Below, one piece after another: positions 34,580 to 42,538 of a DNA stretch of 64,000 bases. Every line of letters starts with the position of its first letter. Within the stretch, counting starts at the first letter, position 1. The notes beneath the pieces were generated by a model. The model made no database searches, was not told the DNA's origin, and saw nothing but the letters and a program-made list of their open reading frames with translations. The position numbers were made by a program, and so were the translations under genes. Source of the DNA: Paraburkholderia sp. (lineage in GTDB: Bacteria; Pseudomonadota; Gammaproteobacteria; Burkholderiales; Burkholderiaceae); the NCBI RefSeq assembly GCF_028283785.1, contig NZ_JAPWKB010000013.1:248001-312000 (forward strand), written 5' to 3'.

Positions 34580-35539
34580 ATGGAAGTCACCCAGTTGCGC
34601 TACTCGCTGCGCCAGCTTCGCTACTTCGTCGTGACGGCCGAAGTTCTGTCTTTTACGGCCGCCGCGCGGCGTCTGCATATCTCCCAGCCGTCCATTTCGA
34701 CCGCGCTCGCGGAGCTTGAAACGTCGTTCGGGGTGCAACTCTTTATCCGTCATCATGCGAGCGGACTCTCTCTGACTCAGGCCGGGCGAGATATGCTCGG
34801 GCAAGCTCGCAATCTGCTTAAGAACGCGGAAGAACTTCAACTGGCTGCTAAAGAACTGGACGGCGGGATGTCCGGGTCCATTGCGCTAGGGTGTCTTGTT
34901 TCTTTAGCACCGCCGTTGATGCCGGCCGTCATGAGCCGCTTCATCGCATCGACGGCCAGTATTAACCCTGATAAAGGCGCAGCCAATTCAGGCATCAACT
35001 TTCACACGCTCGAAGCGCATCAGGACGATCTGTTCCGTGGCTTGAACGACGGCTCTCTGGATATCGCGCTCACGTACAGCCTGGATCTGACCGACGACAT
35101 TGCCTTCACCCCGCTTGTCAATCTTCCGCCTTACGTGATCTTGCCTAAAGCGCACCGGCTTGCAAAAGATCCCACAGTCAGCCTCGAAGATCTGCTGGAC
35201 GAGCCTTATGTGATGCTCGATCTTCCGCATAGCCGCGAGTACTTCGCCGCGCTGTTCGACGGACTCGGCAACCGTCCGGTACCGGCATTCAGGTCGTCGC
35301 AACCGGAAGTCGTGCGGGGCATGGTCGCCAACGGACTCGGCTACAGCATTCTTAACTTCCCGCTCAAGTCGAGCCGGACGGTAGACGGAGAAGACTTCGT
35401 GATCAAGCCGTTCAAGGATGAAGTGAATGCGACCACACTTGGCATTGCGCAGTCGCGCAATATGAAACCCCGGCAGGTTGTTCAGCGCTTTGCAGCATTT
35501 TGCGAGTCAGAGATTCGTCAATTACATGCGCATCACTAA
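34580..35539 (+). CDS. LysR-family regulator of the aromatic monooxygenase operon
   Basis: The 319-residue protein has a LysR winged helix: LRQLRYFVVTAEVLSFTAAARRLHISQPSISTALAELE and FGVQLFIRHHASGLSLTQAG. A substrate-binding domain follows. It is divergent from the flavin reductase-HpaB-like operon and precedes the Rieske gene by 114 bases, so it may control both. The ATG at 34580 follows a weak GAGGCG. Confidence 0.9.
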   Translation: MEVTQLRYSLRQLRYFVVTAEVLSFTAAARRLHISQPSISTALAELETSFGVQLFIRHHASGLSLTQAGRDMLGQARNLLKNAEELQLAAKELDGGMSGSIALGCLVSLAPPLMPAVMSRFIASTASINPDKGAANSGINFHTLEAHQDDLFRGLNDGSLDIALTYSLDLTDDIAFTPLVNLPPYVILPKAHRLAKDPTVSLEDLLDEPYVMLDLPHSREYFAALFDGLGNRPVPAFRSSQPEVVRGMVANGLGYSILNFPLKSSRTVDGEDFVIKPFKDEVNATTLGIAQSRNMKPRQVVQRFAAFCESEIRQLHAHH

Positions 35540-35653
35540 GCTTCTATTGCATAGCGAAAAACTGTCTACTACATCCGAAAACAATATTTTGGCTGGCAAT
35601 TTGACTTGATAGATTGGTGGCGTGCGCAACGTAATCGCTGAACTGGAGGCTGG

Positions 35654-36838
35654 ATGGCAACCGTTTCAACGGCACCGGATGCTGGACAGGAGATCGTCCG
35701 GCAGTTGCAATCGGGTTGTGAGCGTCCGTTTAACGATGCACGGGCGATGCCGCCCGCTGTGTATACGTCACCTGAGTTTCTGGCTATCGAGCAACGCGAG
35801 ATTTTCCGGCGCGAGTGGCTTTGCGTCGGGCGCGAGAGTGCTTTAGCGAATACCGGCGATTACGTCACCGCAGATATCGACGGCCAGCCGATCGTCGTGC
35901 TGCGCGCCGAGGACGGCGCACTGAATGCTTTCTCCAACGTCTGCCTGCACCGGATGTCGGTGTTGCTGGAAGGGCGGGGCAACGTCAGGCGGATCGTCTG
36001 CCCTTATCACGCATGGAATTACTCGCTCGACGGCCATCTGCGCGGCGCACCGATGATGGAGCGCCAGGCGGGCTTCTGCAAGGACATGTACGCACTGCCG
36101 TCGATCCGTTGCGAAACCTGGCAAGGCTGGGTGTACGTGACGCTAAACGCGGACGCGCCGGCCGTGGCGACCCAACTTGCCGAGCTTGCGACATTGATCG
36201 AAGCGTACGACATGGGTGCGTATGTCGAGACCTTCTACGAAGAGCACGTGTGGGATACGAACTGGAAGATCCTCGCGGAAAACTTTATGGAGAGCTATCA
36301 CCTGCCGATGCTGCACCGCGCGACGGTAGGCCCGCATTCGCGGCTCGAGGAGATGGAATGTCCACCAGGGTCGGCTGCTTTCAACTATCACTGGATTACC
36401 AAGGAAGCATCGTTGCCGATCGGCAATGCGCATCCGGATAACACGCGTCTTACCGGGCATTGGCGCAAGACGACGGCGTTGCTGGCGATCTATCCCACGC
36501 ATCTGATCACGCTGACGCCCGGTTACTTCTGGTATCTGGTGCTGCAGCCGGTCGGAACCGCACGCGTGCATATCCGATTCGGCGGCGGACTGGCGCCTGA
36601 ATTCGTCGCCGATCCCAACGCGGCCGGGTATATGGTAACGCTGAAGACCTTGCTGGATGAAGTGAATGCCGAAGACCGGCGCGGCGTGCAGGCGGTATTT
36701 CGCGGTGTCGGCGCGCCGCTTGCAAAGCCGGGTCATCTGAGCCATCTGGAACGGCCCAATTATGATTTCGCGCGCTATCTCGCGCAGCGGATGACGGATA
36801 CCGCCGCACCGTCCACTGCGATGCGCGGTGCGGATTGA
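35654..36838 (+). CDS. Rieske non-haem iron oxygenase, alpha subunit
   Basis: The 394-residue protein has a Rieske [2Fe-2S] site (Cys97, His99, Cys116, His119 in CLHRM and CPYHAWNY). The catalytic iron site is NFMESYHLPMLH (Asn210, Glu213, His216, His221). It is a single-component oxygenase that needs a separate reductase, which is not visible nearby. Relatives act in choline/carnitine-type, aromatic and demethylation reactions; the substrate is unknown. GGAGG lies 4 bases before the ATG. An ABC importer follows 49 bases later and may bring in the substrate. Confidence 0.9.
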   Translation: MATVSTAPDAGQEIVRQLQSGCERPFNDARAMPPAVYTSPEFLAIEQREIFRREWLCVGRESALANTGDYVTADIDGQPIVVLRAEDGALNAFSNVCLHRMSVLLEGRGNVRRIVCPYHAWNYSLDGHLRGAPMMERQAGFCKDMYALPSIRCETWQGWVYVTLNADAPAVATQLAELATLIEAYDMGAYVETFYEEHVWDTNWKILAENFMESYHLPMLHRATVGPHSRLEEMECPPGSAAFNYHWITKEASLPIGNAHPDNTRLTGHWRKTTALLAIYPTHLITLTPGYFWYLVLQPVGTARVHIRFGGGLAPEFVADPNAAGYMVTLKTLLDEVNAEDRRGVQAVFRGVGAPLAKPGHLSHLERPNYDFARYLAQRMTDTAAPSTAMRGAD

Positions 36839-36841
36839 TGC

Positions 36842-36856
36842 ATGCGCAGCACGCAT
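36842..36856. repeat. ATGCG-N5-CGCAT family repeat behind the Rieske gene
   Basis: ATGCG-CAGCA-CGCAT begins 3 bases after the TGA stop codon of the Rieske oxygenase gene. Confidence 0.65.
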
Positions 36857-36887
36857 CGATGAATGCGAACCTCTTTCTCACGTGACG

Positions 36888-38073
36888 ATGGCCAGCCAAC
36901 CCTTTATTTCGTTCGCGGGCGTGAGCAAATCCTATGACGGCGTACACACCGTCGTGGACGGGCTCGATCTCGATGTCGCCAAAGGCGAATTCGTGTCTCT
37001 GCTTGGACCGTCCGGTTCCGGCAAGACGACGACGCTGATGATGCTTGCCGGTTTCGAATCGCCGACGCAAGGCGAAATCCGTCTCGACGGCAAGCGCCTC
37101 GACGACAAGCCGCCGCATCAGCGCGATATCGGCATGGTGTTTCAGAACTATGCTTTGTTCCCGCACATGACGATCGCGGAGAACGTCGCGTTTCCGCTGT
37201 CGGTGAGAAAGGTGAGCCGTAGCGAGCAGAAAGTGCGCGTGCAACGGGCGCTCGAGATGGTCGAGTTGCCGCAACTCGCGTCGCGCCGGCCGGCGCAGTT
37301 GTCGGGTGGTCAGCAGCAACGCGTGGCGCTGGCACGCGCGCTGGTGTTCGAACCGAGCGTGGTGCTGATGGATGAGCCGCTAGGTGCGCTCGACAAGCGC
37401 TTGCGCGAAACCATGCAGTACGAAATCATGCGGCTGCATCGCGAGTTGTCGTTGACGGTCGTCTACGTGACGCACGATCAGAACGGAAGCGCTGACGATG
37501 TCGAATCGCGTTGCGGTGTTTTCCGACGGACGTATCCAGCAGGCTGCCACGCCGAGCGAACTCTATGAAAACGCGGCCAACGCGTTCGTGGCGAATTTCG
37601 TTGGCGAGAACAATGGATTGACAGGCCGTGTCGTCGCGTCGAGCGACACGTGGGCCACGCTGATGCTGGCCGACGGCACCACGATTCGCGGACGCTGCGG
37701 CACGGGTGTGGGTCCGGGCGAGGAAGCGATGCTGGCCCTGCGCCCCGAGCGCGCGCATATCGCCAGCGCCACCGATGTCCCCACCGACGCGGACGCGAAT
37801 ACCGTCACCGGCGTCGTCAGGGAACTGGTGTATTGCGGCGATCACCACCGCGTGCATCTGATGCTTGGACACGGCGAAGGCGTGATCGTCAAGGTGCCGA
37901 ATACGCAGCGTCACGATCTGCCCGCACTCGGTCAACCGACCACGGTGACATGGCGGCACGACGACTGCAAGATTCTCGCAATGGCCGCATCGCGCGGCGC
38001 GGTGATGTCCTCCAGTGCTGCTGTCGTTTCCGCTTCTCCCTCCAATTCGCCACTCATAGCAGGAGTCAACTGA
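36888..38073 (+). pseudogene. ABC transporter ATP-binding protein of PotA/polyamine type, frameshifted near 37482
   Basis: The first part encodes Walker A (GPSGSGKTT), Q-loop, LSGGQQQR signature, Walker B (VVLMDEP) and the H-loop THDQ. Family proteins then continue with [16 protein letters not shown]. Here one extra A at 37482-37483 shifts the frame just before that point. The correct continuation, [23 protein letters not shown] and the TOBE domain, resumes in another frame from 37498 to 38073. Removing that base restores a protein of about 394 residues. It could be a sequencing error or a recent mutation; no slippery sequence is present. The binding protein gene starts 2 bases after 38073. 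Confidence 0.85.
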
Positions 38074-38075
38074 AC

Positions 38076-39140
38076 ATGCACGCCACTCGCTCAGCCTTCC
38101 GGTCTGGCCGCCTCGCCGTCGCCACTTTTGCCGTGCTCGCATTGTTCTCGGCGGCTGCCGATGCCGCTGAAACGCTGTCGGTCGTTACCTTTGGCGGCGC
38201 CTATGAAAACGCTGCAAAGAAGGCCTATTTCGAGCCGTTTACCGCGAAGACCGGCATTGACTTCGCAACCGAGTCGTACGACGGCGGGCTCGCCAAACTG
38301 TCGGCGATGGAACAGGCGAAGAACCCGACATGGGATCTGATCGACCTCGAAACCAACGATGCGATTACCGCATGCGACGAAGGTCTTCTGCAAAAGTTCG
38401 ACAAGAAGACGCTCGGCAAGACCAGCGATTTCCTGCCGGGCTCGATCCTGGATTGCTCGGTGGCGGCGATGGTGTGGTCCACGGTTTATGCGTATGACAC
38501 GACCAAACTGAAAACCGCGCCCACGTCGATCAACGACTTCTTCGATCTGAAGAAATACCCGGGCAAACGCGGCCTTCGCAAATCGCCGAAGGTGTCGATG
38601 GAATGGGCGCTGATTGCCGACGGCGTCGCACCGAAGGACGTCTACAAGGTGCTCGCAACGCCTGCCGGCGTCGATCGGGCGTTCAAGAAACTCGACACGA
38701 TCAAGTCGAGCATCGTGTGGTGGGAGGCCGGGGCGCAAGCGCCGCAGTTGCTCGCCGATGGCGCAGTCGTGATGACGCAGGCCTACAACGGCCGCATCGA
38801 CGATGCCGCGCATAAGGACAAGAAGCCGTTCAAGTCGGTGTGGGATGCACAGGTCTACGACTACGAATGGTGGGGCATTCCGGCCGGTGCGAAGCATGCG
38901 GATGCCGCTGCGAAGTTCATCGTTTCCGCATCGCAGCCGCAGAGTTACGCCGATTTGACCAGGTACATCGCCTATGCGCCGCCGCGCAAGGACGCAATTC
39001 CGCTGATCGACAAGAGCCGCCTCGGCGACCTGCCCACTGCGCCCGGCAATTTCAAGCGTGCATTGCAGATCGACGCGACGTTCTGGGCCGATAACGCCGA
39101 CGCGATCAACAAGCGCTTCCAGGTGTGGCTGACGCAGTAA
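38076..39140 (+). CDS. Periplasmic substrate-binding protein of polyamine-type ABC importer
   Basis: The 354-residue protein has a signal peptide (about 1-30, ending ADAAE). A PotD-type fold follows: LSVVTFGGAYENAAKKAYFEPFTAKTGI, WDLIDLETNDAITACDEG and VVMTQAYNGR. It delivers a small substrate to the permeases. Relatives bind spermidine, putrescine or other cationic or carboxylated compounds. AGGAG lies 10 bases before the ATG. In an operon with the Rieske oxygenase upstream, the substrate is plausibly the one oxidised by that enzyme. Confidence 0.9.
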   Translation: MHATRSAFRSGRLAVATFAVLALFSAAADAAETLSVVTFGGAYENAAKKAYFEPFTAKTGIDFATESYDGGLAKLSAMEQAKNPTWDLIDLETNDAITACDEGLLQKFDKKTLGKTSDFLPGSILDCSVAAMVWSTVYAYDTTKLKTAPTSINDFFDLKKYPGKRGLRKSPKVSMEWALIADGVAPKDVYKVLATPAGVDRAFKKLDTIKSSIVWWEAGAQAPQLLADGAVVMTQAYNGRIDDAAHKDKKPFKSVWDAQVYDYEWWGIPAGAKHADAAAKFIVSASQPQSYADLTRYIAYAPPRKDAIPLIDKSRLGDLPTAPGNFKRALQIDATFWADNADAINKRFQVWLTQ

Positions 39141-39187
39141 CGGCACACGCATCTCAACCAACCGGAACGGCGACGTTGAACACTCCA

Positions 39188-40432
39188 ATGCGCACGCTGC
39201 CGTCCAACGAAACGCCGTCGGGTTTCGCTGGACGCGCGGCATTTCGTAAAGCACGCCAGCGGGCGTCGGCGCGCGCATTTCTACTCGCGTTTCCGCTGCT
39301 GGTGTTTTTGCTGGCGACCTTTATCGCACCGATTGCCATCCTGCTCGCGCGCAGCGTCCAGAACCCGGAAGTGCCCGCAAGCATGCCGGAATTGACGCAT
39401 GCGCTACGCGCATGGGACGGTAACGGCGTGCCGGGCGAGGGCGCTTTTGCCGCATTGGCGAGCGGACTGGTTCAGGCGTCGCAGTCAGGTCAACTCGGCA
39501 CGGTCGCGCGTCGACTGAATTTCTATCAACCGGAGTTTCGCAGCCTGTTGATGAAGACCGCGCGTACCGTGCGATCGCAAACGCCTGCGGCATGGAAGCC
39601 TGCATTGATCGAGCTCGATCCGCGTTGGGGCGAGAGCGATACATGGCGCTTCCTGAAGCGCGCCGCAACATCGCCGACGCCCGACTACCTGTTGAACGCC
39701 GTCGATGCGCAGGTCTCGCCCGATGGCACGATCGCACCGGTTGCGGCGGATAGCGCGGTGTATCGCGCAGCGTTTTCACGCACGGTGTGGATCGGCGCGA
39801 CAGTGACGCTGGTGTGCCTGGTGCTCGGTTATCCGGTGGCGTATCTGCTCGCGAACCTGCCCGCGAAGCAGAGCAACCGCCTGATGCTGTTCGTGATCGT
39901 GCCGTTCTGGACTTCGCTGCTGGTGCGCACGACGTCGTGGTACGTGCTGCTGCAACCGGCCGGCGTGGTGAACAGCACACTGGGGCGGCTCGGTCTTGCG
40001 AGCCACCCGTTGCCGCTGATTTTCAATCGCACCGGCGTGCTGATCGGCATGACGCACATCTTGCTGCCGTACATGGTTCTCGCGATTTACTCGGTGATGA
40101 AGAGTGTCTCGCCAGTGTATGTGCGCGCGGCGCAATCGCTCGGCGCGCATCCGGTGGTCGCGTTCGTGCGCGTCTATATTCCGCAGACGCTGCCGGGCGT
40201 CGGCGCAGGCTGCTTTCTGGTGTTCGTGCTCGCGTTGGGTTACTACATCACGCCCGCGCTGCTGGGCGGTGCGGGTGACGAAATGATCAGCCAGTTGATC
40301 GCGTCGCAAACCAACGAGCAATTGAACTGGGGGCTCGCCGGTGCTTTGTCCGCGTACCTCGTGATTTTCACGGCGGTATTTTATTTTCTGTTCAACCGCC
40401 TGGTCGGGATCGACCGGCTGCGGTTCGGTTAG
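39188..40432 (+). CDS. ABC importer permease, PotB-like
   Basis: The 414-residue membrane protein has six helices, with a large periplasmic loop after the first one. The EAA-type loop is AAQSLGAHPVVAFVRVYIPQTLPGV. It resembles PotB permeases of polyamine-type importers. The start is unsure: an in-frame GTG at 39125 overlaps the end of the binding protein gene by 16 bases, whereas the ATG at 39188 opens just before the conserved part. An ATGCG-CTACG-CGCAT repeat lies inside the coding region (39398-39414). Confidence 0.88.
   Translation: MRTLPSNETPSGFAGRAAFRKARQRASARAFLLAFPLLVFLLATFIAPIAILLARSVQNPEVPASMPELTHALRAWDGNGVPGEGAFAALASGLVQASQSGQLGTVARRLNFYQPEFRSLLMKTARTVRSQTPAAWKPALIELDPRWGESDTWRFLKRAATSPTPDYLLNAVDAQVSPDGTIAPVAADSAVYRAAFSRTVWIGATVTLVCLVLGYPVAYLLANLPAKQSNRLMLFVIVPFWTSLLVRTTSWYVLLQPAGVVNSTLGRLGLASHPLPLIFNRTGVLIGMTHILLPYMVLAIYSVMKSVSPVYVRAAQSLGAHPVVAFVRVYIPQTLPGVGAGCFLVFVLALGYYITPALLGGAGDEMISQLIASQTNEQLNWGLAGALSAYLVIFTAVFYFLFNRLVGIDRLRFG
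39398..39414. repeat. ATGCG-N5-CGCAT family repeat inside the permease gene
   Basis: CATGCG-CTACG-CGCATG is read in frame as part of HALRAWDG in the periplasmic loop. The 5-base spacer agrees with the intergenic copies. A chance match is possible for in-gene copies. Confidence 0.5.
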
Positions 40433-40450
40433 ACGAGGCGAGGACTTATC

Positions 40451-41278
40451 GTGCAGACCACTCATCGCCGGATGATGTCGGAGCGTGTCGCGGCCACGGC
40501 GATGCGCATTCACAGCGGCGTGATTTTCTTTTTTCTGGTCGCGCCGATCGTCGCCATCGTGCCGCTGTCGTTCAATTCGGGCTCGTATTTTTCGTATCCG
40601 ATGGACGGCTTTTCGCTGCGCTGGTATGCGCAGGCGTTCGGCAGTCACGACTGGCAGCGCGCGTTTGCAAACAGCATCGGCATCGGCGCGGCCGCGACGC
40701 TGATTTCGACCTGTCTGGGCACGCTTGCCGCGCTCGGGCTCAGTCGCGCGAGCTTTCCGTTTCGCGCGATCATCATGCCGCTTCTGATCTCGCCGATGAT
40801 CATTCCCATCGTCGTGGTCGCGGCCGGTTTCTACCTGATTTTCGCGCCGCTCGGGCTCGTGAATTCGTATGCGGGCGTAGTGCTCGCGCACGCGGCGCTC
40901 GGGACGCCGTTCGTCGTGATTACGGTAACGGCGTCGCTGCTGTCGTTCGACCAGAGCCTGTTGCGTGCGGCAGCCGGTCTCGGCGCGCCGCCGTGGGTCA
41001 CCTTTCGGCGGGTGACCTTGCCGCTGATCACGCCCGCCGTTGCAACCGGCAGCGTGTTCGCGTTCGCCACCTCGTTCGACGAAGTGATCGTGATCCTGTT
41101 TATCGGCGGACCGGATCAACGCACGGTGCCGCGACAGATGTGGAGCGGAATTCGCGACCAGATCGACCCGTCGATTCTCGCGGTCGCAACGATCCTGATC
41201 GTATTCGCGGTGGCGCTGTTCAGCGCGATGAACTGGCTGCGCGGACGGGCGGCCGCTGGCGCCGCCCGCGAAGCCTGA
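40451..41278 (+). CDS. ABC importer permease, PotC-like
   Basis: The 275-residue membrane protein has six helices, and the EAA loop is AAAGLGAPPWVTFRRVTLPLITPAV. It is the second permease of the importer. The GTG at 40451 is preceded by GAGGCGAGGAC, which is the best ribosome-binding site; ATG codons at 40472 and beyond are alternatives. It is the last gene of the operon and ends 3 bases before the end of the convergent LysR gene. Confidence 0.88.
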   Translation: MQTTHRRMMSERVAATAMRIHSGVIFFFLVAPIVAIVPLSFNSGSYFSYPMDGFSLRWYAQAFGSHDWQRAFANSIGIGAAATLISTCLGTLAALGLSRASFPFRAIIMPLLISPMIIPIVVVAAGFYLIFAPLGLVNSYAGVVLAHAALGTPFVVITVTASLLSFDQSLLRAAAGLGAPPWVTFRRVTLPLITPAVATGSVFAFATSFDEVIVILFIGGPDQRTVPRQMWSGIRDQIDPSILAVATILIVFAVALFSAMNWLRGRAAAGAAREA

Positions 41279-41281
41279 CGG

Positions 41282-42289
41282 CTAGATTGCCAGTTCCGTT
41301 GCCGCCGACGCCGCAGCGAAGGCCTGCGGACCATCCATTCCCAAAATGCATGGCAACGCCGCATCGACGCTGGCGAGCGTCGCTTCGTCACGCGTAATCA
41401 ACTGCGGCAGGCGCGTGCGCAGAAAATCGATCCACGTACGGGTTTTCGCATCCACGAAACGCCGGGATGCGTAAAGCGCCCAGATATTCGTCTTTTGCAG
41501 CGTGTGTTGCGGCAACACCCGCACCAGCGAACCATCCTTCAAACCGGCAACGGCGGCATAGAGCGGCAACATGCCGATGCCCAGCCCTTCGCGAATTGCC
41601 ACCGCCAGCGATTCGGCGATATTCACCTGAACCGGTCCCGTGATCGGCAGCGTCTGGATTCCGTCCGGTCCTTCGAGCGTCCATTCATCGGCCGGAAACG
41701 CGGGCATCTGCAGACGCAGGCACTCGTGTACCGCGAGATCGGCGGGCGTTTGCGGTGCACCGCGCTGGCGGATGTACTCGGGCGACGCGCACAAAATGCT
41801 GAACGTCGTGCCAAGCCGGTGCGACACCATCTCCGAATCGGGCAGCGAAGCCGCCGATACGATCGCCACGTCGCTGCTGCCTTCGAACAGATCGGGCATG
41901 CGCTGCGACAGCGTCAGATTCACGGAGACATCCGGGAAGTTGCGCCGGTATTCCGCGATCGCAGGCAGTATGTAATGTTGGCCGATGCTCGCGAAGCTGA
42001 ACATGCGCAACGTGCCGGTGGGATGCTCGTGCGCGCAACTCGCTTCTTCTTCGGCGCTGTCGAGGTCGGCGAGGATTTGCAGGCAACGTGTCAGGTATCG
42101 CTCGCCGGCGGACGTCAACGAAAGGCGGCGCGTGGACCGCGTCAGCAGGCGTGTACGAAGGTGCGTTTCGAGTTCCGTCACGGCGCGGGACATCGCCCCG
42201 GTGCTCGAATTCAGGCTGTCGGCGGCTGCGGTAAAGCTGCCGCACTCCACCACGCGGGCAAAGACCCGCATGTTCTGTAACGTATCCAT
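41282..42289 (-). CDS. LysR-family regulator (CrgA/AaeR-like)
   Basis: The 335-residue protein starts with MDTLQNMRVFARVVECGSFTAAADSLNSSTGAMSRAVTELE, the winged helix of the CrgA group. A substrate-binding domain follows (FSFASIGQHYILPAIAEYRRNFPDV). It is divergent from the FUSC exporter gene, the arrangement of AaeR and AaeAB, so it probably controls aromatic acid export. The alternative is control of the convergent ABC importer. The ATG at 42289 begins the conserved part. Confidence 0.88.
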   Translation of the reverse strand: MDTLQNMRVFARVVECGSFTAAADSLNSSTGAMSRAVTELETHLRTRLLTRSTRRLSLTSAGERYLTRCLQILADLDSAEEEASCAHEHPTGTLRMFSFASIGQHYILPAIAEYRRNFPDVSVNLTLSQRMPDLFEGSSDVAIVSAASLPDSEMVSHRLGTTFSILCASPEYIRQRGAPQTPADLAVHECLRLQMPAFPADEWTLEGPDGIQTLPITGPVQVNIAESLAVAIREGLGIGMLPLYAAVAGLKDGSLVRVLPQHTLQKTNIWALYASRRFVDAKTRTWIDFLRTRLPQLITRDEATLASVDAALPCILGMDGPQAFAAASAATELAI

Positions 42290-42442
42290 CAAAAACCAGT
42301 GCCTTCGGGGGGAAGCAGCATTGTCCGCCTCTTGCAAGCCTTGATTGTTGTCAAATCAGGAAAGAATGCTTCCAGGAACGGCACTTAATCTTGATCGTCG
42401 TCGCGTCCAGAATCGGCGCCTTGCCGTGGCAGTCAGGCATTC

Positions 42443-42461
42443 GCATGCGTCCGACGCATGC
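42443..42461. repeat. ATGCG-N5-CGCAT family repeat, full arms
   Basis: GCATGCG-TCCGA-CGCATGC lies between the divergent LysR and FUSC genes. A second copy follows 12 bases later. Confidence 0.7.
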
Positions 42462-42473
42462 CTGAATACCGAC

Positions 42474-42490
42474 CATGCGCTACACGCATG
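42474..42490. repeat. ATGCG-N5-CGCAT family repeat, second copy
   Basis: CATGCG-CTACA-CGCATG has the same spacer as the copy at 7846. Two copies side by side recall the paired arrangement of REP elements. Confidence 0.7.
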
Positions 42491-42538
42491 CAAGCCGCCG
42501 GCACCCCGACAATACGCGCCGCGAGGCAGATTACGGTC

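Noticed and set aside
37470..37500. Programmed frameshift in the ABC ATPase gene
   Set aside because: No slippery heptamer or following structure is seen, and the family is normally a single frame, so error or mutation is more likely.
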